DNA of 23,411 nucleotides from CAZGSG01 sp964528095 (GTDB lineage: Bacteria; Bacteroidota; Bacteroidia; Chitinophagales; Chitinophagaceae): contig CAZGSG010000067.1 of assembly GCA_964528095.1 (NCBI GenBank), positions 1-23,411 of the forward strand, in the 5' to 3' direction. Below are positions 7,587-15,727 of the stretch, piece after piece. The translations under genes were made by a program, and so were the position numbers. The notes below the pieces were generated by a model, which was not told where the DNA came from, ran no database searches, and saw only the letters and a list, made by a program, of their open reading frames with translations. Each line of letters starts with the position of its first letter. Position 1 is the stretch's first letter.

Positions 7587-9977
7587 ATGCTCAAACATTT
7601 TTTTCGGATCAGCTTCAGGAATATCTCAAAAAACCGCGTCTACAGCGCCATCAATATCGCAGGCCTTAGTACAGGACTGGCCGGTTTTATTATCGTGCTT
7701 TTGTATCTCAATTATGAATTGAGCTATGATACCTGGAGCCCCGAGCTGAAAAAAATGTATAAGATCTCCGCCCGTACGGATGAGGAAGTACTGGAGCAAA
7801 CACCTGCTCCACTTGCCCGCTTTCTTGCTTCCAATGCTCCCGGCATTGAAGCTGCTACTAAAGTACAGTCAGCCGGTGAATTTGAAGTGCCACTAAGTGC
7901 CGGAGATACCAGGATCTATGGTAAAGGAAGTATTGAGGTAGATTCTTTGTTCCTGAAAGTATTCCCTTACAAAATCATCTCAGGTGACGCGGCCACTGCT
8001 TTGAATAAACCGAATGCCATACTGATTACACAGGAACTCAGCCAGCAATTATTTGGCAGCAGTAACCCTATTGGAAAAACGATCCGTATTTTTAATTCCT
8101 TTGATACTGAAGTAACCGCGGTGATCGAATCACCCAAAGGGCCATCCCATCTGAATGTACAGTTTGCCTGGCGCAGCCCCTACGAAAAAGGAAATGAACA
8201 TTGGAATAACCGGTCCTATACCACGTATGTCAAAACCAAACAAGCTCAACCAGCAACCAAACTTGAAGCAGCTATTAATCCTGTTTACTACGATAACCAG
8301 TTAAAACAGGGAACACAAACCTTCGCTGATTTTCGTGCCGCGGGTCACCAGGCCGGATTGTTCGCGGATCCTGTTGGTCGTTTACATAATTTCCCAAGTC
8401 ATGGTTCCAGTCAATTTCCTACAGTAACGGTATTGGTGGTACTGGCTTTTCTTTTATTGGTAGCAGGTGCGATCAATTTCAGCAACCTGTCTATTGCAGC
8501 TTCTATCCGCCGTGCAAAAGAAGTAGGTATCCGTAAAACACTGGGATCTACGAAACGCCAGTTACTTGGGCAATTTCTTGGAGAAACCGCGCTGCAGTGT
8601 TTAATGAGTTTGATATTGGCGCTGGTGGCTGTCAAGATCATTCTGCCTTATTTCGCCCGCACTTTTAATATCGAACTATCTCTTTTTGATGCCACGAATG
8701 GCTGGTCAATCGCCTTACAGGTAGGAATCTGCCTGGTGCTGGTCATCCTGCTTTCCGGATTATACCCTGCCCTATTCCTGTCAGTGCTTAATACAACCAG
8801 GGTTTTAAAAGGAGAATATTCAAGAGGTAATAAAGGACGGAATTTTCGTAACGCGTTGATCGTTGTGCAATTTGCCGTGGCTGCATTTTTTGTATTCGGA
8901 ACTTTAGTCATCAATCGCCAGATCCGTTACATGCAGACAAGAGACAAAGGATTTAACGGAGAACAGGTGATGCGTATACAGGCAATGCAGGGCACAAGAG
9001 ATGCAAAGTTTGAAACAACAAGAACAACATTAATGCAATTGCCCGGTGTGGAACAGGTTGCCAAAACAACCGAAGTACCCGGTGATGCCAACTCAGATAC
9101 TTCTACCTATTCCTTCCGTTTTGAATCGGGTACCCGGCGCCTGGCTTCCGTTAAAGTAAGCAATGACTATTTCAGTACGTTGCGGATTGGCCTGGTAAAA
9201 GGACGCTTGTTTGATGAGCGTTATGCAGATCAGCATACAAGATCTGTTATACTAAATGAATCGGCAGCAAAACAACTCGGAACAGGAGATATGATCGGAA
9301 AGACCATCTATTTCGCAGGCTGTGATACCGTGCCGCTGCAAGTAATTGGTGTGGTGCGCGATTTTCTTGTTCAGGGCCTGGAACATGCCGTACAACCAGT
9401 AGCTTATACTATAGGAAACAATGCTTGCATGTTTCAATCAGGTGGCGCGCTACTTGTAAAAATAAATGCCAAACAGGTGACAGCCTCCATAGCGGCCATC
9501 CAGCAGGCATGGAAAAAGATCGAGCCAGACCTGCCTATCCGGTATACTTTCCTCGATGATAATTTTGCGCGCCTCTTCGCTTCCTACCTGCGGCTTCAGA
9601 CCATCATCAGCCTGTTTACATTGATCGCTATACTGATATCGGTAATTGGTCTTTTTGCAATGACCGCTTACCTGACCGGGCAACGAAACAAAGAAATCGG
9701 GGTTCGTAAGGTGTTGGGTGCAAGTGTAACAAATATTGCTACCATGCTGAGTAAGGATTTTGTACGCCTGGTGGTGGTAGCCACCCTGATCGCTACACCG
9801 CTGGGATATTGGGCCACCAGTGAATGGCTGCAAACTTTTGCTTACCGGATCCCGCTGAGCTGGTGGTTATTTGCCATATCCGGTCTTGCTGTATTATTAA
9901 TCGCCCTTATTACGATCGGGCTGCAAACACTAAAAGCAGCAATGGCAAACCCGGTAAAAAGTTTACGCTCGGAGTGA
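7587..9977 (+). CDS. FtsX/MacB-type ABC transporter permease
   Basis: This 796-residue inner-membrane protein has the layout of the duplicated FtsX-type permeases common in Bacteroidota. A first membrane helix (about 21-43) is followed by a MacB-like periplasmic domain (about 45-275). An FtsX domain with three helices comes next (278-300, 334-355, 378-400). Then follow a second anchor helix (425-445), a second periplasmic domain, and a second FtsX domain (671-695, 727-745, 757-780). Each FtsX domain carries the coupling motif EVGIRKTLGST (312-322) or EIGVRKVLGAS (703-713). The ATG at 7587 is chosen because MLKHFFRISFRNISKN is the usual family start; an in-frame start at 7392 would add 65 unrelated residues. 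No MacB-like ATPase gene lies next to it. The substrate is unknown. Confidence 0.92.
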   Translation: MLKHFFRISFRNISKNRVYSAINIAGLSTGLAGFIIVLLYLNYELSYDTWSPELKKMYKISARTDEEVLEQTPAPLARFLASNAPGIEAATKVQSAGEFEVPLSAGDTRIYGKGSIEVDSLFLKVFPYKIISGDAATALNKPNAILITQELSQQLFGSSNPIGKTIRIFNSFDTEVTAVIESPKGPSHLNVQFAWRSPYEKGNEHWNNRSYTTYVKTKQAQPATKLEAAINPVYYDNQLKQGTQTFADFRAAGHQAGLFADPVGRLHNFPSHGSSQFPTVTVLVVLAFLLLVAGAINFSNLSIAASIRRAKEVGIRKTLGSTKRQLLGQFLGETALQCLMSLILALVAVKIILPYFARTFNIELSLFDATNGWSIALQVGICLVLVILLSGLYPALFLSVLNTTRVLKGEYSRGNKGRNFRNALIVVQFAVAAFFVFGTLVINRQIRYMQTRDKGFNGEQVMRIQAMQGTRDAKFETTRTTLMQLPGVEQVAKTTEVPGDANSDTSTYSFRFESGTRRLASVKVSNDYFSTLRIGLVKGRLFDERYADQHTRSVILNESAAKQLGTGDMIGKTIYFAGCDTVPLQVIGVVRDFLVQGLEHAVQPVAYTIGNNACMFQSGGALLVKINAKQVTASIAAIQQAWKKIEPDLPIRYTFLDDNFARLFASYLRLQTIISLFTLIAILISVIGLFAMTAYLTGQRNKEIGVRKVLGASVTNIATMLSKDFVRLVVVATLIATPLGYWATSEWLQTFAYRIPLSWWLFAISGLAVLLIALITIGLQTLKAAMANPVKSLRSE

Positions 9978-10045
9978 CCGGGTCTGTGATAAGCCTACCG
10001 GGCTCAAGTATGGATTTGCGTATCTTGTACGTCAAATGATATAAT

Positions 10046-10297
10046 ATGGCCGATCAGCATAAAATCGCGGTACTCCGATCAATAAGTACCGATGCCGCAT
10101 TGGGAACTCCCACACGGTTAAGTTTTAATTCACTGGGCAAAACCCATAACCTTTCCAAACAGGAGCTGGATACGATATTGACCGAATTGAATAAAGAACG
10201 ATTTATCAGTCAATATGTAAAAAAGGGTGTTGATAGTTTTACAGTGGTACTGAATCAGAAAGGGCTTGATGCGGTGGAAGATGAATCCTTTATATAA
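10046..10297 (+). CDS. Small winged-helix-like protein
   Basis: This 83-residue soluble protein has the pattern of a winged helix. A helix region (residues 22-35) is followed by LSKQELDTILTELNKERFI, which suits a turn plus recognition helix. A two-stranded wing (SQYVKKGVDSFTVVLNQKG) and a short terminal helix follow. The NQKGLDAVED ending resembles the closing part of many winged-helix domains. DNA binding is inferred from this pattern only. It starts 68 bp after the permease stop on the same strand and could share its transcript. An AT-rich inverted repeat follows immediately. Confidence 0.6.
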   Translation: MADQHKIAVLRSISTDAALGTPTRLSFNSLGKTHNLSKQELDTILTELNKERFISQYVKKGVDSFTVVLNQKGLDAVEDESFI

Positions 10298-10377
10298 TAA
10301 TTCAAAAATCAAAATGCAAAATTCAAAAATATATTCCGAAAGCCGGGGTCTGTTTTTGAATTTTTAATTTTGAATTA
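10298..10377. terminator. AT-rich inverted repeat, terminator-like
   Basis: The left arm (10298-10328, TAATTCAAAA...ATTCAAAAA) is an imperfect complement of the right arm at 10353-10377 (TTTTTGAATTTTTAATTTTG...). It lies directly after the stop codon at 10295-10297 and before the convergent lipoprotein gene. A/T runs on both sides fit bidirectional termination. Confidence 0.55.
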
Positions 10378-10447
10378 GGCAGATCTTGTCATAAATGTGA
10401 CTAATCAGGGATATACTCACAAGACGTGAGCGTGTCATTTTTATAAA

Positions 10448-11227
10448 TCAATTTTCCTTACAAAGTATTTCAGCGTGATTCGTACCAGAGAGCATTTGCG
10501 GTTCAAAGTCAAGCACCAGTTCATTCGTATAGGTATTTTCTTCAGCAAGCAGGTACCTGATCCTGAGTGGCGTGCTCGTACCATTTTCCCTGTATACAGC
10601 GCTTATTTTATAGCGGCCGATCGGTATATTTCTTAAATGCCCGTAATCAGCGGTATACGGTTGTCCGCATTTCATCTGCACTGTCTGCCCGGCTGAGCCA
10701 TCGATCAGTTTTCCCTGTGGCACCAGGGTAAATTCAATGTACTGGTATTCGGATATCAGGCTACCGAGACCGGTATTAAATCCAATAGATCCGCCATAAT
10801 AACCTTCTTCCACAGTCTTTCGCTGGCCTGTCAGTTTCCATTGAAAATTCCGGACAGCACCTTCGTTACTAAATTCATCAAAGGAATCGGGATGCAGGTC
10901 AAGCGTATATGTTTTGCCATTGAACACTTTCCTGAAGCTTGCGGAAGTATGAAAAGTGCCTACAGTGGGCAACTTGATCTTATAATTCCCATTAACATCC
11001 GTTACCCCGGCAGGATTATTATTTCCTATCAGGCTATTATTGACCACCACTTCTACACCCTGTATTGGATTTCCATAGGTATCAATCACTTTACCGGTCG
11101 CATACCCTTTGGCAGTTACACTTTCTCCTGCCCCAGTTTTTTTACATGCGCCTATTGTAATTAATAAGTATAATAAAAAAGACACTGCTTTTATACGTGA
11201 ACAAGCGTTCAGGCTGATCATATTCAT
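10448..11227 (-). CDS. Lipoprotein with a carboxypeptidase regulatory-like domain
   Basis: This 259-residue protein has a signal peptide and lipobox (ITIGAC, Cys28) and is therefore predicted to be a lipoprotein. Residues about 40-100 read as a carboxypeptidase regulatory-like (transthyretin-type) beta-sandwich: GYATGKVIDTYGNPIQGVEV, then GVTDVNGNYKIKLP. Such domains are common at the N-terminus of Bacteroidota surface proteins and usually act in cell-surface binding or assembly. The rest (about 110-259) is beta-rich and unrecognised, with cysteines near 187 and 256. Start choice is uncertain between ATG at 11227 and the Met two codons later. It is a single-gene unit; the 225-bp upstream gap holds copy A of a 53-bp double-dyad repeat. 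Confidence 0.85.
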   Translation of the reverse strand: MNMISLNACSRIKAVSFLLYLLITIGACKKTGAGESVTAKGYATGKVIDTYGNPIQGVEVVVNNSLIGNNNPAGVTDVNGNYKIKLPTVGTFHTSASFRKVFNGKTYTLDLHPDSFDEFSNEGAVRNFQWKLTGQRKTVEEGYYGGSIGFNTGLGSLISEYQYIEFTLVPQGKLIDGSAGQTVQMKCGQPYTADYGHLRNIPIGRYKISAVYRENGTSTPLRIRYLLAEENTYTNELVLDFEPQMLSGTNHAEILCKEN

Positions 11228-11332
11228 TTTTTAATTTTGATACATGAATTGATTTAAGTTGAAGCCGATACACTTCAATCTTCGATCAATATTTGCGGGA
11301 GTAAAATTAGCGGCCCTGATAGTTCCTGACTA

Positions 11333-11385
11333 TCCTTATAAATAAGGAAAGGGATGAATGGACATAGCGTCCTTAAAAATCAGGA
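11333..11385. repeat. 53-bp double-dyad element, copy A
   Basis: Two 16-bp dyads of the form TCCTTA-N-AGGA, TCCTTATAAATAAGGA (11333-11348) and TCCTTAAAAATCAGGA (11370-11385), are 37 bp apart and flank a shared GGGATGAATGG. Copy B at 20221-20273 aligns without gaps and is identical at 44 of 53 positions. This copy lies about 105-160 bp upstream of the leftward lipoprotein gene. Confidence 0.75.
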
Positions 11386-11452
11386 GAATGTAATAAAGGC
11401 TTTAGAGATGGGGTACATCTTCATGCAGATATAGGACCTTGTCTACAGTGTT

Positions 11453-12412
11453 TTACGGCAACTGATATTGCTGAAAGAAATCCCATAAAAGATTATTTGC
11501 GTTGATAGCGGTTGAGGGGCTATCGGAGTTTTGTCCGCCACCGGCTAATCCACCCGGCCATGCGTGTCCCCCATCTTTTGTAAGATAGTATTCAATGCTG
11601 GTCGCATTACTGCAGTTGCTCCATTTGGTGAATTTATAACTACTGTTGTTGACGATGACCTGGGCCGTGGTAGTGCAGGTATTCTTCAGCGACCACACGT
11701 TGAGCACCGAATCAATTGGAGGAAAGTAGGCAAAAGATACGCCCGTACCAAATCCCCCGGTATAAGGAACCCGCGTATCCAATACTGAATGCATATGCAA
11801 TATAGGTACGGCACGTGATGGATTGCAGGGCTGGGTGACTACCATTGAACAACTATTGGGGGCAATAGCAGCGATCTTACCGGAGATTTCACAGGCCAGC
11901 CGGTAAGCCATCATACCGCCATTGGAATGACCTGTAGCGTATACTTTTTTTGGGTTGATCTTATAGTCAGCTACCAGTTTGTCTATCAGTTGAGTAATAA
12001 ATTTTACATCGTTGATATTATTATCCCTTGCATAATCACAACAACCGCCTGCATTCCAGGTTTGCGCCCCTAATGCGCCCGTGCTTTTTACACCATTGGG
12101 ATACACTACAATAAAATTAGCCGTATTTGCTTTTTGGGTAAGTTGGGAAGATGTTTCAAACTGTTCAGCGTTGCCACCGCCGCCATGCATGGCGATCACC
12201 AGTGAAAAATCAGCTTTTTCGTAGTAATTGGGAGGGAGATTNNNNNNNNNNGGTGCAAATTTTATTGGAACCAGAGCTTTTTGCTCAACCACAATGTTTC
12301 CTGAATAACGATATATTTTTTCAACTGCCGGCGCGTGTTCATTTTTTCCGCAGTTGAAACCTAAAACAGCGATCATTAAGATCGATAACCGCATAATAAG
12401 CCTGGTTTTCAT
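11453..12412 (-). CDS. LpqC/PHB-depolymerase-type esterase (CE1-like), interrupted by an assembly gap
   Basis: This protein of about 319 residues is an alpha/beta hydrolase of the secreted poly(3-hydroxybutyrate) depolymerase / LpqC / feruloyl-esterase-like group. Visible features are the oxyanion-hole HGGGG (76-80), the nucleophile elbow GHSNGG with Ser163, a likely acid Asp212 (SVLDTRVPY) and the catalytic His283 (GGHAWPGG). CNPSRAVPILHMHS and a Cys-rich AGGCCDYARD segment are typical of the group. A hydrophobic leader precedes Cys21, but the -3 to -1 residues (GFN) are a poor lipobox, so lipidation is uncertain. Ten Ns (12242-12251) fall in codons 54-57. The frame stays open if the gap is truly 10 bp. 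Ester hydrolysis on a polysaccharide or polyester is likely; the exact substrate is unknown. Confidence 0.88.
   Translation of the reverse strand: MKTRLIMRLSILMIAVLGFNCGKNEHAPAVEKIYRYSGNIVVEQKALVPIKFAXXXXNLPPNYYEKADFSLVIAMHGGGGNAEQFETSSQLTQKANTANFIVVYPNGVKSTGALGAQTWNAGGCCDYARDNNINDVKFITQLIDKLVADYKINPKKVYATGHSNGGMMAYRLACEISGKIAAIAPNSCSMVVTQPCNPSRAVPILHMHSVLDTRVPYTGGFGTGVSFAYFPPIDSVLNVWSLKNTCTTTAQVIVNNSSYKFTKWSNCSNATSIEYYLTKDGGHAWPGGLAGGGQNSDSPSTAINANNLLWDFFQQYQLP
12242..12251. other. Assembly gap of 10 Ns inside the esterase gene
   Basis: Ten consecutive N bases mark a scaffold join or unresolved sequence. The number may be a placeholder. Reading frames on both sides agree with one gene, and the residues just after the gap (NLPPNYY) fit the normal start of the catalytic domain, so little coding sequence need be missing. 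Confidence 0.98.
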
Positions 12413-12666
12413 GGTATTGGTATTGTTGCTGACGCTTGAGACTTATTAAACGAAACAAAGTTTAAAATAGTCTTAAAATATAACCGGCATATCTCTATAC
12501 AATGGGCCAGGAGTGTCGCAATTCTCAGATCATGAAGAAGTAATATTACCGTTATGGAAAGCGTCCGGATCTGTTTGATCGGTACCGCTACTGGCAGCAC
12601 CGTTTATCTCCCAGAATTATAGGGAGCCGTGCAACGATAAGAGAAAAACTGCGGTCAACCTTCTAA

Positions 12667-13089
12667 ATGAGTTTTATGAAACCCCTTCTTTTCATTACCC
12701 TATTTTTTATTGCTTTCTTACTGGCATGTGATAAAAAGGTTTTTTCTGAAAAAAAGCCGGATACAGATTGTGCAACGCCTATTGTAGGTAAATGGAAGCT
12801 TGTTGAATACCTGGTGGACCCGGGTAATGGTAGCGGCACCTGGCAACCCGCGCCTCAAACCGATGGCGGTTTCCTGGAGTTTAAAGCTGATGGTGAACTA
12901 ATCAAAAGCGGGTTCAATCTATCTATCCGGCACGACAGGTATCTTATAAAAGATAGCGTATCGCTTATGCTGTACAATGCTGGCACCACTGACTCTTCTG
13001 CACTCCGTTATTCGTTTAAAAACTGTAAACTGGAGCTTAACCCCATGTGTTTCGAAGCTTGCGGACTGCGTTATGTACCTGTAGAATAA
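12667..13089 (+). CDS. Lipocalin-like lipoprotein
   Basis: This 140-residue protein has a signal peptide with lipobox FLLAC (Cys21). The mature region begins with the opening strand IVGKWKLVEYL, which is typical of the small lipocalin-like domains widespread in Bacteroidota. Beta-strand patterns follow (GGFLEFKADGELIKSGF, DRYLIKDSVSLMLYN), as does a C-terminal pair or trio of cysteines (KNCKLELNPMCFEACG). Such proteins are lipidated and face the periplasm or surface; ligands are mostly unknown. Met4 (12676) is an alternative start. It converges on the desaturase gene with 91 bp between them and no obvious hairpin. The cysteines could form one or two disulphides. Confidence 0.8.
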   Translation: MSFMKPLLFITLFFIAFLLACDKKVFSEKKPDTDCATPIVGKWKLVEYLVDPGNGSGTWQPAPQTDGGFLEFKADGELIKSGFNLSIRHDRYLIKDSVSLMLYNAGTTDSSALRYSFKNCKLELNPMCFEACGLRYVPVE

Positions 13090-13180
13090 TTCAACCGCTG
13101 TTGATGCGTTGATGATAGCAGCAAGACAAAGGCAATATTGAATAGCTGTTTAAAGAAGAACGACCGAATACTTTCTATAC

Positions 13181-13930
13181 TTATGCAATAGCCTGCTGTG
13201 CAGGTCTGACGATGCTAATGATCTTACACTTATCAAGAACATAGATGATCGGGTAGCAGAAATCGATTTCTCCCTTGTTTGCGGCAAAATTGCTGCGGGC
13301 AGGAAATTTGTGGTGATTATTATGATACCCTTCACCAAACATCAGCAAATCCACTTTAAACAGGTTTCGGGAAGTGTTACCCGTCTCAAAGTTTTTTGTC
13401 CCATACTTATGGGCAAACCAATTGATGATAACTCCGTGAATCGGCCCCATCAACGCGTGTACAGGTATCAGCAAAAGAAACCATAGCGAAGGCGCGAATG
13501 TGATATAAAACCACACATATACTCCTATCCATAATAAGCGGGAGACTGTACTGCTTGCCCAGGTGTCAAACCATTTCCAATCGGGAACATTTTTTGTGAA
13601 AACCGCATCTACTTTCATTTTACCGGAAAGAATATCGCTGTACGTTTTTTTTGTACGCCACATCATGGCGAACATATTCTTATCGTAAACCGGAGAATGG
13701 GGGTCATGTTCAGAATCTGTAAACGCATGGTGCATCCTGTGCATAATACCATATGCCCGCGGACTTAAATAAGAAGAGCCCTGGCTGATATAACATATCG
13801 TAAAAAAGAACCGCTCCCAGCCCTTACTCATCGTAAAGACCTTATGTGCCGCATACCTGTGCTGAAAAAATGTCTGGGAAAAAAGAGATAGATACCAATG
13901 TAGAATAAAGAACAAAATAATCATCACCAT
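13181..13930 (-). CDS. Membrane acyl-CoA/acyl-lipid desaturase (delta-9 type)
   Basis: This is an integral-membrane di-iron fatty acid desaturase. Three histidine boxes are visible: HRYAAH, HRMHH (within GIMHRMHHAFTD) and HNNHH (within EGYHNNHHKFP). An extra HGVIINWFAH segment supplies family-typical ligands. Hydrophobic stretches fit membrane helices. The enzyme introduces a double bond into saturated acyl chains using O2 and an electron donor, which adjusts membrane fluidity. The ATG at 13930 (MVMIILFF) is preferred. A GTG at 13948 would add six residues. The protein is about 250 residues, which fits the short bacterial members. It is transcribed alone; two perfect palindromes lie just upstream (13955-13987). 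The Pro/Arg-poor C-terminus ends in QQAIA. Confidence 0.9.
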   Translation of the reverse strand: MVMIILFFILHWYLSLFSQTFFQHRYAAHKVFTMSKGWERFFFTICYISQGSSYLSPRAYGIMHRMHHAFTDSEHDPHSPVYDKNMFAMMWRTKKTYSDILSGKMKVDAVFTKNVPDWKWFDTWASSTVSRLLWIGVYVWFYITFAPSLWFLLLIPVHALMGPIHGVIINWFAHKYGTKNFETGNTSRNLFKVDLLMFGEGYHNNHHKFPARSNFAANKGEIDFCYPIIYVLDKCKIISIVRPAQQAIA

Positions 13931-13948
13931 AAGCGATAAAGATACCAC

Positions 13949-14302
13949 GAATAATGTTAATTAACTCAGGTTGCTGGTTTAAACCAGTTGAATTGGACAT
14001 TCAACATTAAAAATCGATAGACAAACCGGCAACTGTGACACGGCAACTGCCTACAATGGGATGAATATGCAAAGTAATAAGTCAATAAATACACAAAGCA
14101 GTAAAAATATATATACGATTCGCTTCTAATTTGTCGGTTTTCCTTTCTATTTTGCCCGGATCTTATTACCAACTGATAAACCAATTTATACGTTTCAGTC
14201 AATAATCGTAATAAAGATAAATTATAGCTGAACCGGGCTGTTCGACAGTTATTCGAAAGATACTGCTGACCGGCCCGGCGAAACTATCCGGCACCAACGA
14301 TG
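13949..14302. other. Intergenic region of 354 bp
   Basis: This is the upstream region of the desaturase and the downstream region of the VOC gene, all on the minus strand. Apart from the two palindromes next to the desaturase, I see only AT-rich sequence with no coding or hairpin signal. Confidence 0.5.
13955..13987. promoter_or_regulatory. Palindrome pair upstream of the desaturase
   Basis: CTGGTTTAAACCAG (13974-13987) and GTTAATTAAC (13955-13964) are both perfect palindromes, 9 bp apart. They end 25 bp before the preferred start codon at 13930. The longer one suits a dimeric repressor. Desaturase genes in other bacteria are often controlled by lipid-sensing repressors, but no regulator gene is adjacent. 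Confidence 0.4.
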
Positions 14303-14722
14303 CTATTGCCTGCCAGGCATTTTACTTAAATCCATATACAACATATTCCAACGGTGACCGTCAGGGTCTGCAAATGCAAAGCCATACATCCAGCCCTGGT
14401 TTTCGCTGGGTTTGCTAAAAATAACTCCGCCGGCTTTTGCTACTTTTTCAGCCATTTCATCCACTTCTTCCCGGCTCTCACCATCAAAAGAAAACAACAC
14501 TTCAGTTCCTTTTCTTGTATCTGCCAGCTCCTGTTGTGAAAACGATTGGAAGGTTGCTTCCGGAAACAACATGATGTTCATCTTCTTCTCTCCCACCAGG
14601 AAACTTGCCGCATCATTGCCATCACCAAATTTTGTGTTCAATGAAAAGCCGATAGCAGTGAAAAATGCTTTTGACTTTTTAATGTCTTTTACCGGCAGAT
14701 TGATCCATAATTCTTTTGTCAT
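14303..14722 (-). CDS. VOC-superfamily (glyoxalase/bleomycin-resistance-like) protein
   Basis: This 139-residue soluble protein has a vicinal oxygen chelate fold pattern. The N-terminal module is LWINLPVKDIKKSKAFFTAIGF. The second module includes VLFSFDGESREEVDEMAEKVAKAGG and ends in FAFADPDGHRWNMLYMD, the usual closing motif with DPDGH. Members bind divalent metals and catalyse isomerisation, ring cleavage or antibiotic sequestration. Small VOC proteins of this type, beginning KELWINLPVKD, are common in Bacteroidota and mostly uncharacterised. It lies on the same strand as the next VOC gene, but a 195-bp gap makes a shared transcript uncertain. The specific substrate is unknown. Confidence 0.88.
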   Translation of the reverse strand: MTKELWINLPVKDIKKSKAFFTAIGFSLNTKFGDGNDAASFLVGEKKMNIMLFPEATFQSFSQQELADTRKGTEVLFSFDGESREEVDEMAEKVAKAGGVIFSKPSENQGWMYGFAFADPDGHRWNMLYMDLSKMPGRQ

Positions 14723-14917
14723 GATTTATTTTTTAATGGTTGTTGATCTTTGTTCACTCATTAAATATAGTAAACCCATTACTATCCGACACGGTGTATA
14801 ATGGACTTATTGCAGGACATTTGCGACATTCGCCGCGTTTATTGCAGTCGTACTGGTAAACTGATATCATCTCTGCATCTACTTACTATGCCTGACGCGG
14901 ATATGCGGGTATGAAAA

Positions 14918-15415
14918 TCAACCATTATATGCTTTCTCCAGTTCCTCAATATCCAGTTTCTCCATAGCAAGCAACGCATTCATTACCCGTCCTGATTTTA
15001 CGGGATCGCTATCGCTTATCAATGCGGCAAGAGCCGTCGGAACGATCTGCCAGGACAATCCATATTTATCTTTTAGCCATCCACATTGTTGGGCTTTCGG
15101 GTCACCAGCTTCGCCGAGCTTCTCCCAGTAATAATCTATTTCCTCTTGTGTTTCGCAATTAATAATAAAGGAAATAGCCTCGTTAAATTTGAATACCGCG
15201 CCTCCGTTCAGTCCAATGAACTGTTGCCCTTCCAGTTCAAATTCGATCGTCATTACAGAACCCGGTTTTTGTCTATGTATTTCCTGTCCTTCTTCTCCAT
15301 AACGTGCAATTTTCCCGATCCGTGATTTTTTAAATATGGAAGTGTAGAACGCGGCGGCCTCCTCAGCCTGGTTGTCAAACCATAGGTTGGATGTGATTTT
15401 TTGCATTGTTGCCAT
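14918..15415 (-). CDS. PhnB-like VOC-family protein
   Basis: This 165-residue soluble protein matches the PhnB / '3-demethylubiquinone-9 3-methyltransferase' domain group of the VOC fold. It opens with MQKITSNLWFDNQAEEAAAFYTSIF, then shows GSVMTIEFELEGQQFIGLNGG, and ends with a module containing CGWLKDKYGLSWQIVP. The methyltransferase name is historical; most such proteins have no proven reaction. It has an unusually strong Shine-Dalgarno sequence for this genome (GAGGAGG, about 5 bp before the ATG). It is transcribed away from the SRPBCC gene at 15728. VOC/PhnB and AHSA1-type genes often lie near each other in Bacteroidota, which hints at a shared stress or detoxification role, but that is inference. 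Confidence 0.9.
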   Translation of the reverse strand: MATMQKITSNLWFDNQAEEAAAFYTSIFKKSRIGKIARYGEEGQEIHRQKPGSVMTIEFELEGQQFIGLNGGAVFKFNEAISFIINCETQEEIDYYWEKLGEAGDPKAQQCGWLKDKYGLSWQIVPTALAALISDSDPVKSGRVMNALLAMEKLDIEELEKAYNG

Positions 15416-15418
15416 ATA

Positions 15419-15425
15419 TCCTCCT
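15419..15425 (-). promoter_or_regulatory. Strong Shine-Dalgarno sequence of the PhnB-like gene
   Basis: On the minus strand GAGGAGG precedes the ATG at 15415 by about 4-5 bp. Most genes in the window have only AT-rich leaders here, which is usual for Bacteroidota, so this site stands out and fixes the start. Confidence 0.6.
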
Positions 15426-15647
15426 CTTGTTTATGTTATATGCCAAAATTAGTCCAGGGTATATACACTGCATGGGTCAAACCCGACAATACTGGGGCTG
15501 TTTGCGACCATTCTTTTACACAACTCTTTTATCATGCCTGGTGCTATGCTTTATAACGCTCAGCATTAAGATCCGCTTATGGACTTTGTATTATGCTCAT
15601 CCATTTATCAAACAGGCCCAAGTCGTAATACGCCCATCTTATGTCGT

Positions 15648-15680
15648 TTTCGACCAGCATCTATTAAAAAAATAGGTTTG
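15648..15680 (+). promoter_or_regulatory. Candidate Bacteroidota-type promoter for the SRPBCC gene
   Basis: TAGGTTTG at 15673-15680 matches the -7 consensus TAnnTTTG exactly. TTTC at 15648-15651 is a one-mismatch -33 element with a 21-bp spacer. The transcript would begin near the in-frame ATG at 15689, which supports the later ATG at 15728 as the true start. Confidence 0.5.
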
Positions 15681-15727
15681 ATATTTACATGGTAAAACAA
15701 CTCTCACAAAAATTAAATTATAAAAAA

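Noticed and set aside
12409..12600. Minus-strand 63-codon frame overlapping the esterase start
   Set aside because: Composition is unlike a protein domain, there is no start signal, and it overlaps the esterase by 4 bp only by chance.
13966..14202. Minus-strand 78-codon frame upstream of the desaturase
   Set aside because: It covers the palindromes, is rich in Tyr and Phe from AT-rich DNA and has no recognisable pattern.
15406..15675. Plus-strand 89-codon frame between the PhnB-like and SRPBCC genes
   Set aside because: It begins inside the PhnB-like gene on the other strand, shows no domain and ends in the SRPBCC promoter region.
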